Positions 1 to 5,773 of a stretch of 5,773 nt of DNA are shown here, piece by piece. The position numbers and the translations under genes are program-made. Under the pieces are notes generated by a model. The model did not search any database and had not been told where the DNA came from. It saw only the letters and a program-made list of their open reading frames with translations. The stretch spans positions 1 to 5,773 of the forward strand of contig CALAVC010000039.1 in assembly GCA_937892095.1 (NCBI GenBank), given 5' to 3'. Position 1 is the stretch's first letter, and each line of letters begins with the position of its first letter. This stretch comes from an uncultured Bacteroidales bacterium. Its GTDB lineage: Bacteria; Bacteroidota; Bacteroidia; Bacteroidales; Marinilabiliaceae.

Positions 1-2
1 CC

Positions 3-332
3 AAATCGGAATGTTTTGAAGCCGTAGCCTGCTGTTCGCCGTCGCTGTGGATTGCCGCATGGAGGGAATTCTCCGACGCGCACGACATAATGGCTCGCTA
101 CGTCTATCTAAGCCTTGGCGACCGCGAAGAGTTCTCGAAAAACAAGGCGATAATGCAAGTGGGCGACAACATACGTTGGGAGTATCAGCACCTGATACAG
201 GTCGTAGGCGAAGACCATTGCACCTTGCAATGGAACAAGGGCAATCACTTTCAAGACGGAGCCATGCGCATGGCAAAGGGTTTTGCATGGTGCGTGAATA
301 AATTGGCGATTGAAAATCAGAAAAAACAATAA
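3..332 (+). CDS. Putative esterase (PF00756, alpha/beta hydrolase), C-terminal part; 5' end outside window
   Basis: The reading frame is open from the left edge to the TAA at 330-332, giving 109 visible residues; an internal ATG at 90 is unlikely to be the start because recognisable family sequence lies before it. That sequence includes AVACCSPSLW (visible residues 7-16), followed by VYLSLGDREE (34-43) and WNKGNHFQD (77-85). This pattern is typical of the C-terminal half of PF00756 putative esterases (esterase D/enterochelin-esterase-like alpha/beta hydrolases). By family knowledge, Asp40 of the LGDREE motif and His82 of GNHF would be the acid and base of the Ser-Asp-His triad; the serine (GxSxG elbow) would lie before the window. 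The substrate cannot be told from this fragment. The gene is followed by 175 bases without a gene, so it probably ends its own transcription unit. Family assignment is fairly sure; specific function is unknown. Confidence 0.75.
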   Translation, partial: KSECFEAVACCSPSLWIAAWREFSDAHDIMARYVYLSLGDREEFSKNKAIMQVGDNIRWEYQHLIQVVGEDHCTLQWNKGNHFQDGAMRMAKGFAWCVNKLAIENQKKQ

Positions 333-381
333 GCACCATGGAATGCAACAAGAATTGGTACGACAGAGAAAAAAATTGACA

Positions 382-402
382 TCTGAAAGAGACGATTTCA
401 GA
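382..402. other. Perfect 7-bp inverted repeat (hairpin) after the esterase gene
   Basis: TCTGAAA (382-388) and TTTCAGA (396-402) are exact reverse complements separated by 7 bases. The hairpin lies 50 bases past the esterase stop. The nearest T-run (425-430) is more than 20 bases further on, so it does not have the form of a classical intrinsic terminator. It could be a weak terminator, an RNA 3'-end stabiliser or chance. Confidence 0.3.
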
Positions 403-452
403 CAGTAGCGAAAGACAACCATTGTTTTTTAGCCCAAAAACTTGTTTTGTAT

Positions 453-482
453 CTTGTGAGACACAAAGCCTTTTTATCTTTG
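453..482 (+). promoter_or_regulatory. Bacteroidetes-type promoter for the yejK-like/rsmF-like genes
   Basis: TATCTTTG at 475-482 fits the -7 consensus TAnnTTTG of Bacteroidetes primary sigma factors exactly. CTTG at 453-456, 18 bases upstream, is a 3-of-4 match to the -33 TTTG; a full TTTG at 446-449 is 25 bases away, which is rather far. Transcription would begin near 487-490, leaving a leader of about 20 bases before the ATG at 508. An inverted repeat (462-468/478-484) overlaps the -7 element. Confidence 0.6.
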
Positions 483-484
483 TG
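462..484. repeat. Inverted repeat CACAAAG-N9-CTTTGTG over the -7 element
   Basis: CACAAAG (462-468) and CTTTGTG (478-484) are perfect 7-bp inverted repeats with a 9-base spacer. The right arm shares bases with the predicted -7 box. A second small palindrome, TTGTG-AGA-CACAA (454-466), overlaps the left arm. The position would suit a repressor operator, but part of the symmetry follows from the TTTG in the promoter consensus, so a regulatory role is only a possibility. Confidence 0.3.
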
Positions 485-507
485 CAGACAAACGAAACCG
501 AAGATAG

Positions 508-1554
508 ATGATAGAAAGTGCAAGTTGCGAAATAAAGAGTTTGGTGGTGCACCAGATGGGTGCCAAGGCCATGGGTGGCGAGCTACGGCTTAGCCGAGCA
601 CCGATAGGGTTGTCGGCAGAAGACGAGATACACGACATTTTACGACTATACTTTTTCCGTCCGTTCAAGACCGAAGTGTATTATAATTTTGCGTCGAGCG
701 ACGGCGAAGTGTGTGAGCTTTCGCGCAGGTTGTTTGCCGACCCTACGAAGGCATACGACACGTCGATAGAACTGGCGAGGCGACTATTTGAGGCATCGAA
801 TCATCCGAGCATACGAGGTGGCGACTTCTACATGGCATACATTAGCAATGTGGTGGTGGACGGAGTGACAACAGAGGCAATAGGCATCTTCAAGAGTGAA
901 AGTAAGGAGACGTTTTTAAAAGTTATGCTACGTGGCGAGCAACGAATAGAGCTTGACCACGAGGAAGGAATAAACATTAAGAAACTCGACAAAGGCTGCA
1001 TAATTTTCAACATGGAGCAAGAAGAGGGGTATAGGATATGCGCTGTGGACAACATCAACAAGGGTCAGGAAGCACACTTTTGGATGGACGACTTTTTGGG
1101 GATTAAACCACGTGAGGACAACTATTTTTACACGGATAATTACCTAAAAATGTGTAAGGACTTCGTTAGCGACGTGTTTAACGAGGACAACAACGTTAGG
1201 CGCGACGAGCAAATAGGGATGATAAATCGTTCGATAGACTATTTTCAGAAAAACGAGAAGTTTAATGCAGCAGACTTTGAGCAGGAGGTCATAGGCGAGC
1301 CGAAGGTTATCGACGCATTTAACGAGTATGGCAAAATGTATGCCGAGAAGAACAATTTGGCAGACAGATTTCCGACGGAGTTTGAGGTGTCGAGCGACGC
1401 CGTCAAGTCGGAAAAGAAGAACTTTAAATCGATTTTGAAACTCGACAAGAACTTCCACGTGTACGTGCATGGCAGTCGATACCTTATGGAAAAAGGGTAT
1501 GACCAAGAACGCGACATGAACTATTATAAACTATTCTTTCGGACGGAACAATGA
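508..1554 (+). CDS. Nucleoid-associated protein, YejK/NdpA family (PF04245)
   Basis: The 348-residue product is about the usual length of the family (E. coli YejK, 37 kDa, is about 335). Visible family features are a GGDFYMAY...DGV segment followed by EAIGIFKSESKETFLKV (residues 104-139), the QEAHFWMDDFLGIKP segment (187-201) found in Bacteroidetes members, and the C-terminal stretch FHVYVHGSRYLMEKGYD (316-332) followed by MNYYKLFF (337-344). The family is cytoplasmic, binds double-stranded DNA and is found with the nucleoid; its exact role is not settled. The ATG at 508 is chosen because it lies about 20 bases after the predicted transcription start and gives the full family length; there is only a weak purine-rich stretch (AAGATAG) before it. 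Its stop overlaps the start of the methyltransferase gene by 4 bases (ATGA), so the two are almost certainly cotranscribed and may be translationally coupled. Nothing appears truncated. Confidence 0.85.
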   Translation: MIESASCEIKSLVVHQMGAKAMGGELRLSRAPIGLSAEDEIHDILRLYFFRPFKTEVYYNFASSDGEVCELSRRLFADPTKAYDTSIELARRLFEASNHPSIRGGDFYMAYISNVVVDGVTTEAIGIFKSESKETFLKVMLRGEQRIELDHEEGINIKKLDKGCIIFNMEQEEGYRICAVDNINKGQEAHFWMDDFLGIKPREDNYFYTDNYLKMCKDFVSDVFNEDNNVRRDEQIGMINRSIDYFQKNEKFNAADFEQEVIGEPKVIDAFNEYGKMYAEKNNLADRFPTEFEVSSDAVKSEKKNFKSILKLDKNFHVYVHGSRYLMEKGYDQERDMNYYKLFFRTEQ

Positions 1555-2903
1555 AAACGCTATCTGAGGAATTTGTTCGCAGAATACGCGCTACGCACGC
1601 TGACGCAGAAGACTTCTTGCGAGCAATAGATACACCACCTGCACTTTCGGTAAGATATAACGCACTTAAAATTGGCGATATGCCCGAACATGCCGGACGC
1701 GTCGCATGGTGCAGAGAGGGACGATATTTGAGTGAACGTCCGTCGTTTACGTGCGACCCACTGCTACACGCTGGTGCATACTATGTGCAAGAAGCTTCGA
1801 GCATGTCGATTGCAGCCGTGATTGAGTCGGTAAGATCTCTGTTGCCAGAGAGACCATTATGCTTAGACTTGTGTGCTGCACCGGGCGGCAAATCGACTCT
1901 GCTGATGAGCCATATAGATGGTCTTGTGTGGGCAAACGAATATGTACGGAGTCGGGCATGGATACTTTGCGAAAACGTGGCAAAGTGGGGTACGGGTAAT
2001 GCCATTGTGAGCAATATGAGCCCCGAACAGATTGGACGTGCAGGCGTGCAATGCGACCTCATGCTCATTGACGCACCGTGCTCTGGCGAGGGTATGTTTA
2101 GGAAAGACGACGTGGCTGTGAGTGAATGGTCGGCAGAGAACGCTCAGATGTGCGCCGAGCGGCAACGCCAGATACTTACAGACGTGTGGCCAGCGCTTGC
2201 CGACGGTGGCATACTGATTTACTCGACATGCACCTATAATCCTGAAGAGAACGAGCGCAATGCGGAGTGGATTGTCGAGACATTGGGCGCAACGGCAATA
2301 GACACCAATTTAACGAGGTTTGAGGGCATTACGGCAGTTGACTTTGCAGGAGGCAAGGGCTTTGCGTTCTACCCACACAAGGTGCGTGGCGAAGGTTTTT
2401 TTGTGTGTGCACTGCAGAAAAATGGTAGTCGGGAAACGACAATCAAGAGCAAGGTGTCGAAAGCCAAAATCGTTACGACAAAAGAGTGTAACGACATGCT
2501 AAGACGCGGATACCAAGCCATGGCATACGAAGACAGAATATTTGCATTGCAGAGTGGCTACGAGGACTGCGTGAACGACATTTCGTCTCGATTGGACCTT
2601 ATGCAAATAGGGACACCGATTGCGCAAAAAATGGTCAAACGAGGGCAGACAGAATATATTCCATCAGCCGAGTCGGCAATGTCGTTATGCATCGACAAGG
2701 GTGCTTATCGGGCAGTCGGATTGACAAAAGACGACGCACTTAAATTCTTGCATGGCGACACAAATATCAGTTTACCAACAGACGTGCCTACGGGCTGGAT
2801 AATGGTGTGCTACGATGGGTTGGGGCTTGGATATGTAAAGAATGTCGGCCGACGGGTAAACAACTATTACCCACGCGAATGGCGAATAAAGATGAGCGTA
2901 TGA
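1551..2903 (+). CDS. rsmF: rRNA (cytosine-C5)-methyltransferase, RsmF/NOL1-NOP2-Sun family
   Basis: This 450-residue cytoplasmic enzyme should transfer a methyl group from S-adenosylmethionine to carbon 5 of a cytosine in rRNA; E. coli RsmF (479 residues) modifies C1407 of 16S rRNA. Seen in order: an N-terminal SVRYNALK segment (33-40), YVQEASSM (78-85), the SAM-binding motif I DLCAAPGGKST (106-116), motif IV DAPCSGEGMFRK (174-185) with Cys177, and motif VI YSTCTYNPEENE (224-235) with Cys227. In this family the TCT cysteine is the nucleophile and the PCS cysteine helps release the product; both are present. The C-terminal part ends in NNYYPREWRI (437-446), typical of the PUA-like RNA-binding module of RsmF-type proteins and absent from RsmB. 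The start overlaps the stop of the yejK-like gene (ATGA at 1551-1554). The symbol is by resemblance; the exact rRNA position methylated in this organism is not known. Confidence 0.85.
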   Translation: MKTLSEEFVRRIRATHADAEDFLRAIDTPPALSVRYNALKIGDMPEHAGRVAWCREGRYLSERPSFTCDPLLHAGAYYVQEASSMSIAAVIESVRSLLPERPLCLDLCAAPGGKSTLLMSHIDGLVWANEYVRSRAWILCENVAKWGTGNAIVSNMSPEQIGRAGVQCDLMLIDAPCSGEGMFRKDDVAVSEWSAENAQMCAERQRQILTDVWPALADGGILIYSTCTYNPEENERNAEWIVETLGATAIDTNLTRFEGITAVDFAGGKGFAFYPHKVRGEGFFVCALQKNGSRETTIKSKVSKAKIVTTKECNDMLRRGYQAMAYEDRIFALQSGYEDCVNDISSRLDLMQIGTPIAQKMVKRGQTEYIPSAESAMSLCIDKGAYRAVGLTKDDALKFLHGDTNISLPTDVPTGWIMVCYDGLGLGYVKNVGRRVNNYYPREWRIKMSV

Positions 2904-2928
2904 ACAACAAACAAAAAACCAAAGAACC

Positions 2929-3399
2929 ATGGCCTACGAACAACTAAAACTCAGCAATCAATTATGCTTTCGATTCTACACCATAAGTAGGCTCATAACG
3001 AAGAGCTACACGCCTCTGTTGGAGAGGCTCGATCTGACGTATCCGCAATACTTGACCATGCTCGTACTGTGGGAAAAAGACCATCAGCCAGTCAATACAA
3101 TCGGACATCGACTGGGGCTACGAACAAACACTATGACGCCACTGCTTCGTAGGCTCGAAGAAAATGGCTACATAATGCGTATGGGCAGCAACAACGACCA
3201 CCGAAAGATTATAGTGTCGCTAACCGAGAAGGGTGTCAGACTACAAGAAAGAGCAAAAACCATCCCTGAAGACCTCGTTAACAAAATAACTGAGAACGGA
3301 GGCTTTAACTTGTCCGAACTGAACAACATGTTCGGGAGTTTGGACACAATGATAGACCGATTGCGCTACGTAACTGGCGAGGCTAACGAAGTGGAATGA
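2929..3399 (+). CDS. ohrR: MarR-family transcriptional repressor, one-cysteine OhrR type
   Basis: This 156-residue winged-helix protein resembles OhrR, a DNA-binding homodimer that senses organic hydroperoxides through one N-terminal cysteine and represses the peroxidase gene ohr. Cys13 (LSNQLCFRFY) is the only cysteine, so it fits the one-Cys class of Bacillus subtilis OhrR (Cys15). With an offset of two residues, Tyr17, Tyr27 and Tyr38 match the tyrosines around that cysteine in B. subtilis OhrR. Further signs are LTYPQYLTMLVLWEKD (36-51), a recognition-helix region TNTMTPLLRRLEENG (66-80), and the wing with an Asp-His-Arg motif (90-92) followed by VSLTEKG. The ATG at 2929 leaves 25 bases after the methyltransferase stop; this A-rich gap holds no promoter or palindrome that I can see, so the gene is probably read through from upstream. 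No ohr gene lies in the window. Family is secure; the inducer is inferred from the cysteine and tyrosines. Confidence 0.8.
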   Translation: MAYEQLKLSNQLCFRFYTISRLITKSYTPLLERLDLTYPQYLTMLVLWEKDHQPVNTIGHRLGLRTNTMTPLLRRLEENGYIMRMGSNNDHRKIIVSLTEKGVRLQERAKTIPEDLVNKITENGGFNLSELNNMFGSLDTMIDRLRYVTGEANEVE

Positions 3400-3431
3400 T
3401 GTTATAATATGCTATACGAGCCGAGATTTAA

Positions 3432-5249
3432 TTATTTTTCGGCAGTGTAGTAGCGATTCATCTTGTTAATAGTCTGGTTGAACTTCACGGGGTCGAGCGA
3501 AAAGTTTTCGATGTCGTTGAGGTTGCCGTCGGTCACACTAACCGACTCATCGTGCATTTTTTCCATTATGGTGTCAGACTCCGTAATGAAAGCAAAATTT
3601 ATTTCAGAGCCCGCGATGTGCCAACCACGGTCGGCAAGAGAATCGAGAGGGAAGCCAAGGCTATAGTCTTCGGTTCTGTTGACAACGCCAAGATAGTCTT
3701 TGAGGATTGTTGGGACAATGTCGAAATGCGACGTGCGATGATGATATGTGTGAGCGACATTTTGACCAGGATAGTGCACAATCATTGGCACACCGATTTG
3801 CCACTTGGTGTAGTTGCCAGCGTGTCCCCAAAAGTTTTTGTGGTTTTCGTTAAACTCTTGTGCATGATCGCCCGAAATGATGACAATGGTATTATCGGAG
3901 AGGTGTAGGCGATCGAGTTCGGAAAGCACTTTGCTTATCTGACCGTCGACAAAATAGCAACAGTTGCGATAGAGATTAAAAAACTCTGTGGGGTCGGTAT
4001 CGTTATTTAGCACGGAGTAGTCGGGGAATTTCCACGAGGGAGTAAAACGTTCTTCGACTTCGGCAGATAGTTCGGGACTGTGAGCAAGGTCGAAGAATAA
4101 GAAGGAGAAGAATGGGCGACCAGAGGCAGCAAGGTTAGGCAGATCGGCCACGAAATCTTCGGCAATCTTCTTGTCGCGTTGCCATACGTGTTCACCATCG
4201 GTGTAGGTGCGAAGGTTGGGTACTCTGAAGAAAATCACTTGTGAGAATGGTGGGTTGTCGAGCCCTGCGCTGGTGTAAAATTTCATGTCGTAGTCGTAGT
4301 CGAGAAGGGCATCGATAAAGACGGGACTAGTGTGGGTGGCATGAAAGTCTTTCCAGTATATGTCTGGGACAGAGAAAAACGTTGTAAATATGCTACTACG
4401 TGTGCCATTGGAGCAAGAGCGATGATCGGCATAGAGACTGTTGTGCAAAGCATAGTTGTAGACAGATGGCATACACTCGGACGTGAAAGTTCGCTTGCTC
4501 CAAGAATCGACAAAAAGCATAACTATATTAGGCAAAGAGTCGGGACGAACAGTCTGAATTGGGCTGAGAGGATAGCGTACATCGCCACTTACAGTCGCAA
4601 TGTCGATGTGGTCAGGTCGGCTAACGCCAAGGCGTTCCATCAGGTGACGCGCCGTTAGAGGCCACAAGTATGGTACGATGCGCGCACTCTTGACGATAGA
4701 TGGGTAGGATACGTAAGAGGCGTAGGCATGCATAAGATGGCAAGCGAGCGTAGAGACAAGGAATACTGATATAAACGCAGGATAGAGAAAATGCAATTTA
4801 CTCCTGCCCGAAAAGATTTTGCACATATACCATAGCCCGACAATTAGCCAAACGACGGTTAGGAAAATCAGCACGACTTTGAGGTAGAGAAGCCAATTAA
4901 AAACAAATATTTGCCCAGCGCCCGGACCTGTAAGCATGCTCAGCACGAAGCCGTTGATATGAAAACGATAGAGTGCAAAAACTTGTCGGTCAACAAGTAG
5001 AAATAGCATCGTGGCAGACGATAACGCAATCGACAAGAGGCTAACGACCTTGGGCAAGCGGAGGAAATGGAATAGCGTGGCTACGAGCAATATGGGCAAT
5101 GCAAAAAGAACGGCTTGTGAAATGGATGCAAAAAGCAAGAAGACGTAGCCAGTAGTATCCATACTTATGGTACTACCCCAAATGCCCGAGAATATTACGA
5201 GAGCAAAAAGCGTAGCTACGAAAGCTACAAACAGAACTATTTTTTTCAT
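3432..5249 (-). CDS. YejM/PbgA-like inner-membrane protein: five-helix DUF3413-type domain plus periplasmic sulfatase/LTA-synthase-like domain
   Basis: The 605-residue product has five hydrophobic segments (about 4-23, 35-62, 67-88, 115-143 and 153-175), a linker, and an alkaline-phosphatase-superfamily domain from about 238 to 560 that should lie in the periplasm. It resembles E. coli YejM/PbgA (586 residues): compare the PLTARHLMERLGV (197-209) and VRYPLSPIQ (224-232) linkers and the PVFIDALLDYDYDMKFYTSAG stretch (309-329). Possible metal and catalytic residues are Asp248 (FVDSW), Thr283 (SNGTRSS), Asp461-His462 (GDHAQEF), His476 (WGHAG) and Asp510 (SHFD), placed like those of LTA synthase and EptA-type phosphoethanolamine transferases. 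YejM controls lipopolysaccharide amount through LapB in E. coli; here either that role or a phospholipid head-group transfer is possible. Start: the ATG overlaps the glycosyltransferase stop by one base (TAATG), so the two are coupled. The gene converges on ohrR, with 32 bases between the stops. Confidence 0.75.
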   Translation of the reverse strand: MKKIVLFVAFVATLFALVIFSGIWGSTISMDTTGYVFLLFASISQAVLFALPILLVATLFHFLRLPKVVSLLSIALSSATMLFLLVDRQVFALYRFHINGFVLSMLTGPGAGQIFVFNWLLYLKVVLIFLTVVWLIVGLWYMCKIFSGRSKLHFLYPAFISVFLVSTLACHLMHAYASYVSYPSIVKSARIVPYLWPLTARHLMERLGVSRPDHIDIATVSGDVRYPLSPIQTVRPDSLPNIVMLFVDSWSKRTFTSECMPSVYNYALHNSLYADHRSCSNGTRSSIFTTFFSVPDIYWKDFHATHTSPVFIDALLDYDYDMKFYTSAGLDNPPFSQVIFFRVPNLRTYTDGEHVWQRDKKIAEDFVADLPNLAASGRPFFSFLFFDLAHSPELSAEVEERFTPSWKFPDYSVLNNDTDPTEFFNLYRNCCYFVDGQISKVLSELDRLHLSDNTIVIISGDHAQEFNENHKNFWGHAGNYTKWQIGVPMIVHYPGQNVAHTYHHRTSHFDIVPTILKDYLGVVNRTEDYSLGFPLDSLADRGWHIAGSEINFAFITESDTIMEKMHDESVSVTDGNLNDIENFSLDPVKFNQTINKMNRYYTAEK

Positions 5250-5731
5250 TATGGCTTTGACGTAAGGTATTTATCTATGCCGTTTTCGCAACGAGATATT
5301 TTGTATTCAACGACGTTTTTTATGGCGTCGTAATGTGATTGTTCGTTAGCAGTGCTTTGTGGCTTGTGATATATGTGATATTGCACACCTCCAAACTTCA
5401 AGGCACGCTTTTGGACGCCACTGTTGTAGAGTCGCAGAGCAAACTCGGCATCTTCGTGTCCCCACTGGACAAGGTCTTCATTAAATCCGTTAACCCGAAC
5501 GACATCGCTACGCCAAAAAGCCATGTTGCTGCCACGCAAACGCTGAATATCGTCGACATGGTAGCGAGTGGCAAAATAGCTTCGCAACGGACCTATACGC
5601 AAGCTGTTGAGAGCATAGCCCAGTGGCATAGAGAAAAACGAAGGTCGACCAATCTGCCCCGATAGCAAACTATTGCTAACTTCGGGTTCGAGTTTTACTC
5701 GCGAGCCGCAGACAAAACAAGCAGAATTCAA
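5249..5731 (-). CDS. Family 2 glycosyltransferase, C-terminal part (N-terminal half missing or disrupted)
   Basis: The 160 residues match the C-terminal half of a GT2 sugar transferase with a Glyco_transf_7C-type end: FVCGSRV (6-12), RGSNMAFWRSD (66-76), NGFNEDLVQWGHEDAEF (81-97) with the W-G-x-E-D motif, YHIYHK (118-123) and RCENGIDKYL (147-156). The E-D pair is the usual catalytic/acceptor-site element. The N-terminal nucleotide-sugar-binding half, normally about 100 residues with an early DDGS-like motif, is absent. The frame upstream has no ATG and meets TAA at 5762-5764, 9 bases from the window edge region; the listed start is a TTG at 5731 and is arbitrary, and family-like sequence may extend to 5761. 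The gene may be broken by a nonsense change, frameshift or sequencing error, or be a remnant. It lies just upstream of the yejM-like gene and overlaps it by one base, suggesting a shared envelope-polysaccharide role. The donor and acceptor cannot be told. Confidence 0.6.
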   Translation of the reverse strand: MNSACFVCGSRVKLEPEVSNSLLSGQIGRPSFFSMPLGYALNSLRIGPLRSYFATRYHVDDIQRLRGSNMAFWRSDVVRVNGFNEDLVQWGHEDAEFALRLYNSGVQKRALKFGGVQYHIYHKPQSTANEQSHYDAIKNVVEYKISRCENGIDKYLTSKP

Positions 5732-5773
5732 GTTAATAATGCAACGCTTTCGAATTCGAAATTAGTCATTTCT

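Noticed and set aside
47..301. 84-residue frame on the plus strand in another phase from the esterase
   Set aside because: It overlaps the esterase fragment, whose product has clear family motifs; the alternative product is arginine-rich and resembles nothing known to me.
376..381. TTGACA resembling a sigma-70 -35 box
   Set aside because: There is no TATAAT-like -10 at the right spacing, and Bacteroidetes promoters use a different consensus, which is found further downstream.
108..422. 104-residue minus-strand frame opposite the esterase end
   Set aside because: It is antisense to a recognisable gene, has no family features and runs through the hairpin region.
1144..1506. 120-residue minus-strand frame within the yejK-like gene
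   Set aside because: It is a shadow of the conserved plus-strand coding sequence, with no start signal or motif of its own.
3421..3442. Possible stem CCGAGA/TTTCGG between the convergent genes as a two-way terminator
   Set aside because: The stem is only six pairs with one G-T, the loop is about ten bases, and it runs into the 3' end of the yejM-like coding sequence without a clear T-run.
5240..5246. Run of seven A on the coding strand just after the yejM-like start codon, as a phase-variation tract
   Set aside because: Seven A in an ATG-AAA-AAA-ATA start is common in membrane protein genes and too short to suggest slipped-strand switching.

Overview
The window looks like chromosomal DNA of a member of the Bacteroidetes, probably order Bacteroidales. 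The evidence is a Bacteroidetes-type promoter (TATCTTTG, matching the -7 consensus TAnnTTTG) just before the first complete gene, gene starts without strong Shine-Dalgarno sequences, and proteins of the kind usual in that order. This assignment comes from reading the sequence; no database search was made. I see no tRNA, rRNA, CRISPR array, insertion sequence or phage gene.

Layout, left to right. Positions 3-332 (+) hold the C-terminal end of a PF00756-type esterase. A gap of 175 bases follows, with a small hairpin and then the promoter. A plus-strand gene group runs from 508 to 3399: a YejK/NdpA-type nucleoid-associated protein, an RsmF-type rRNA m5C methyltransferase that overlaps it by 4 bases (ATGA), and, after a 25-base gap, a one-cysteine OhrR-type MarR repressor. 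Convergent to it, after 32 bases, is a minus-strand pair. The upstream gene (at the right edge) is the C-terminal part of a family 2 glycosyltransferase. It overlaps by one base (TAATG) a 605-residue inner-membrane protein with five membrane segments and a periplasmic alkaline-phosphatase-like domain of the YejM/PbgA (DUF3413-sulfatase) type.

The plus-strand group joins nucleoid, ribosome and peroxide-response functions and is probably transcribed from the one visible promoter. The minus-strand pair points to envelope polysaccharide or lipopolysaccharide assembly. These are mostly ordinary core genes. The points most worth a second look are the YejM-like protein, which keeps the Thr/Asp-His residues of active phospho-transferases; the closeness of YejK-like and YejM-like genes, which are also neighbours in Escherichia coli; the missing N-terminal half of the glycosyltransferase behind an in-frame stop; and an OhrR with no ohr gene in view. 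I found no convincing undescribed system.
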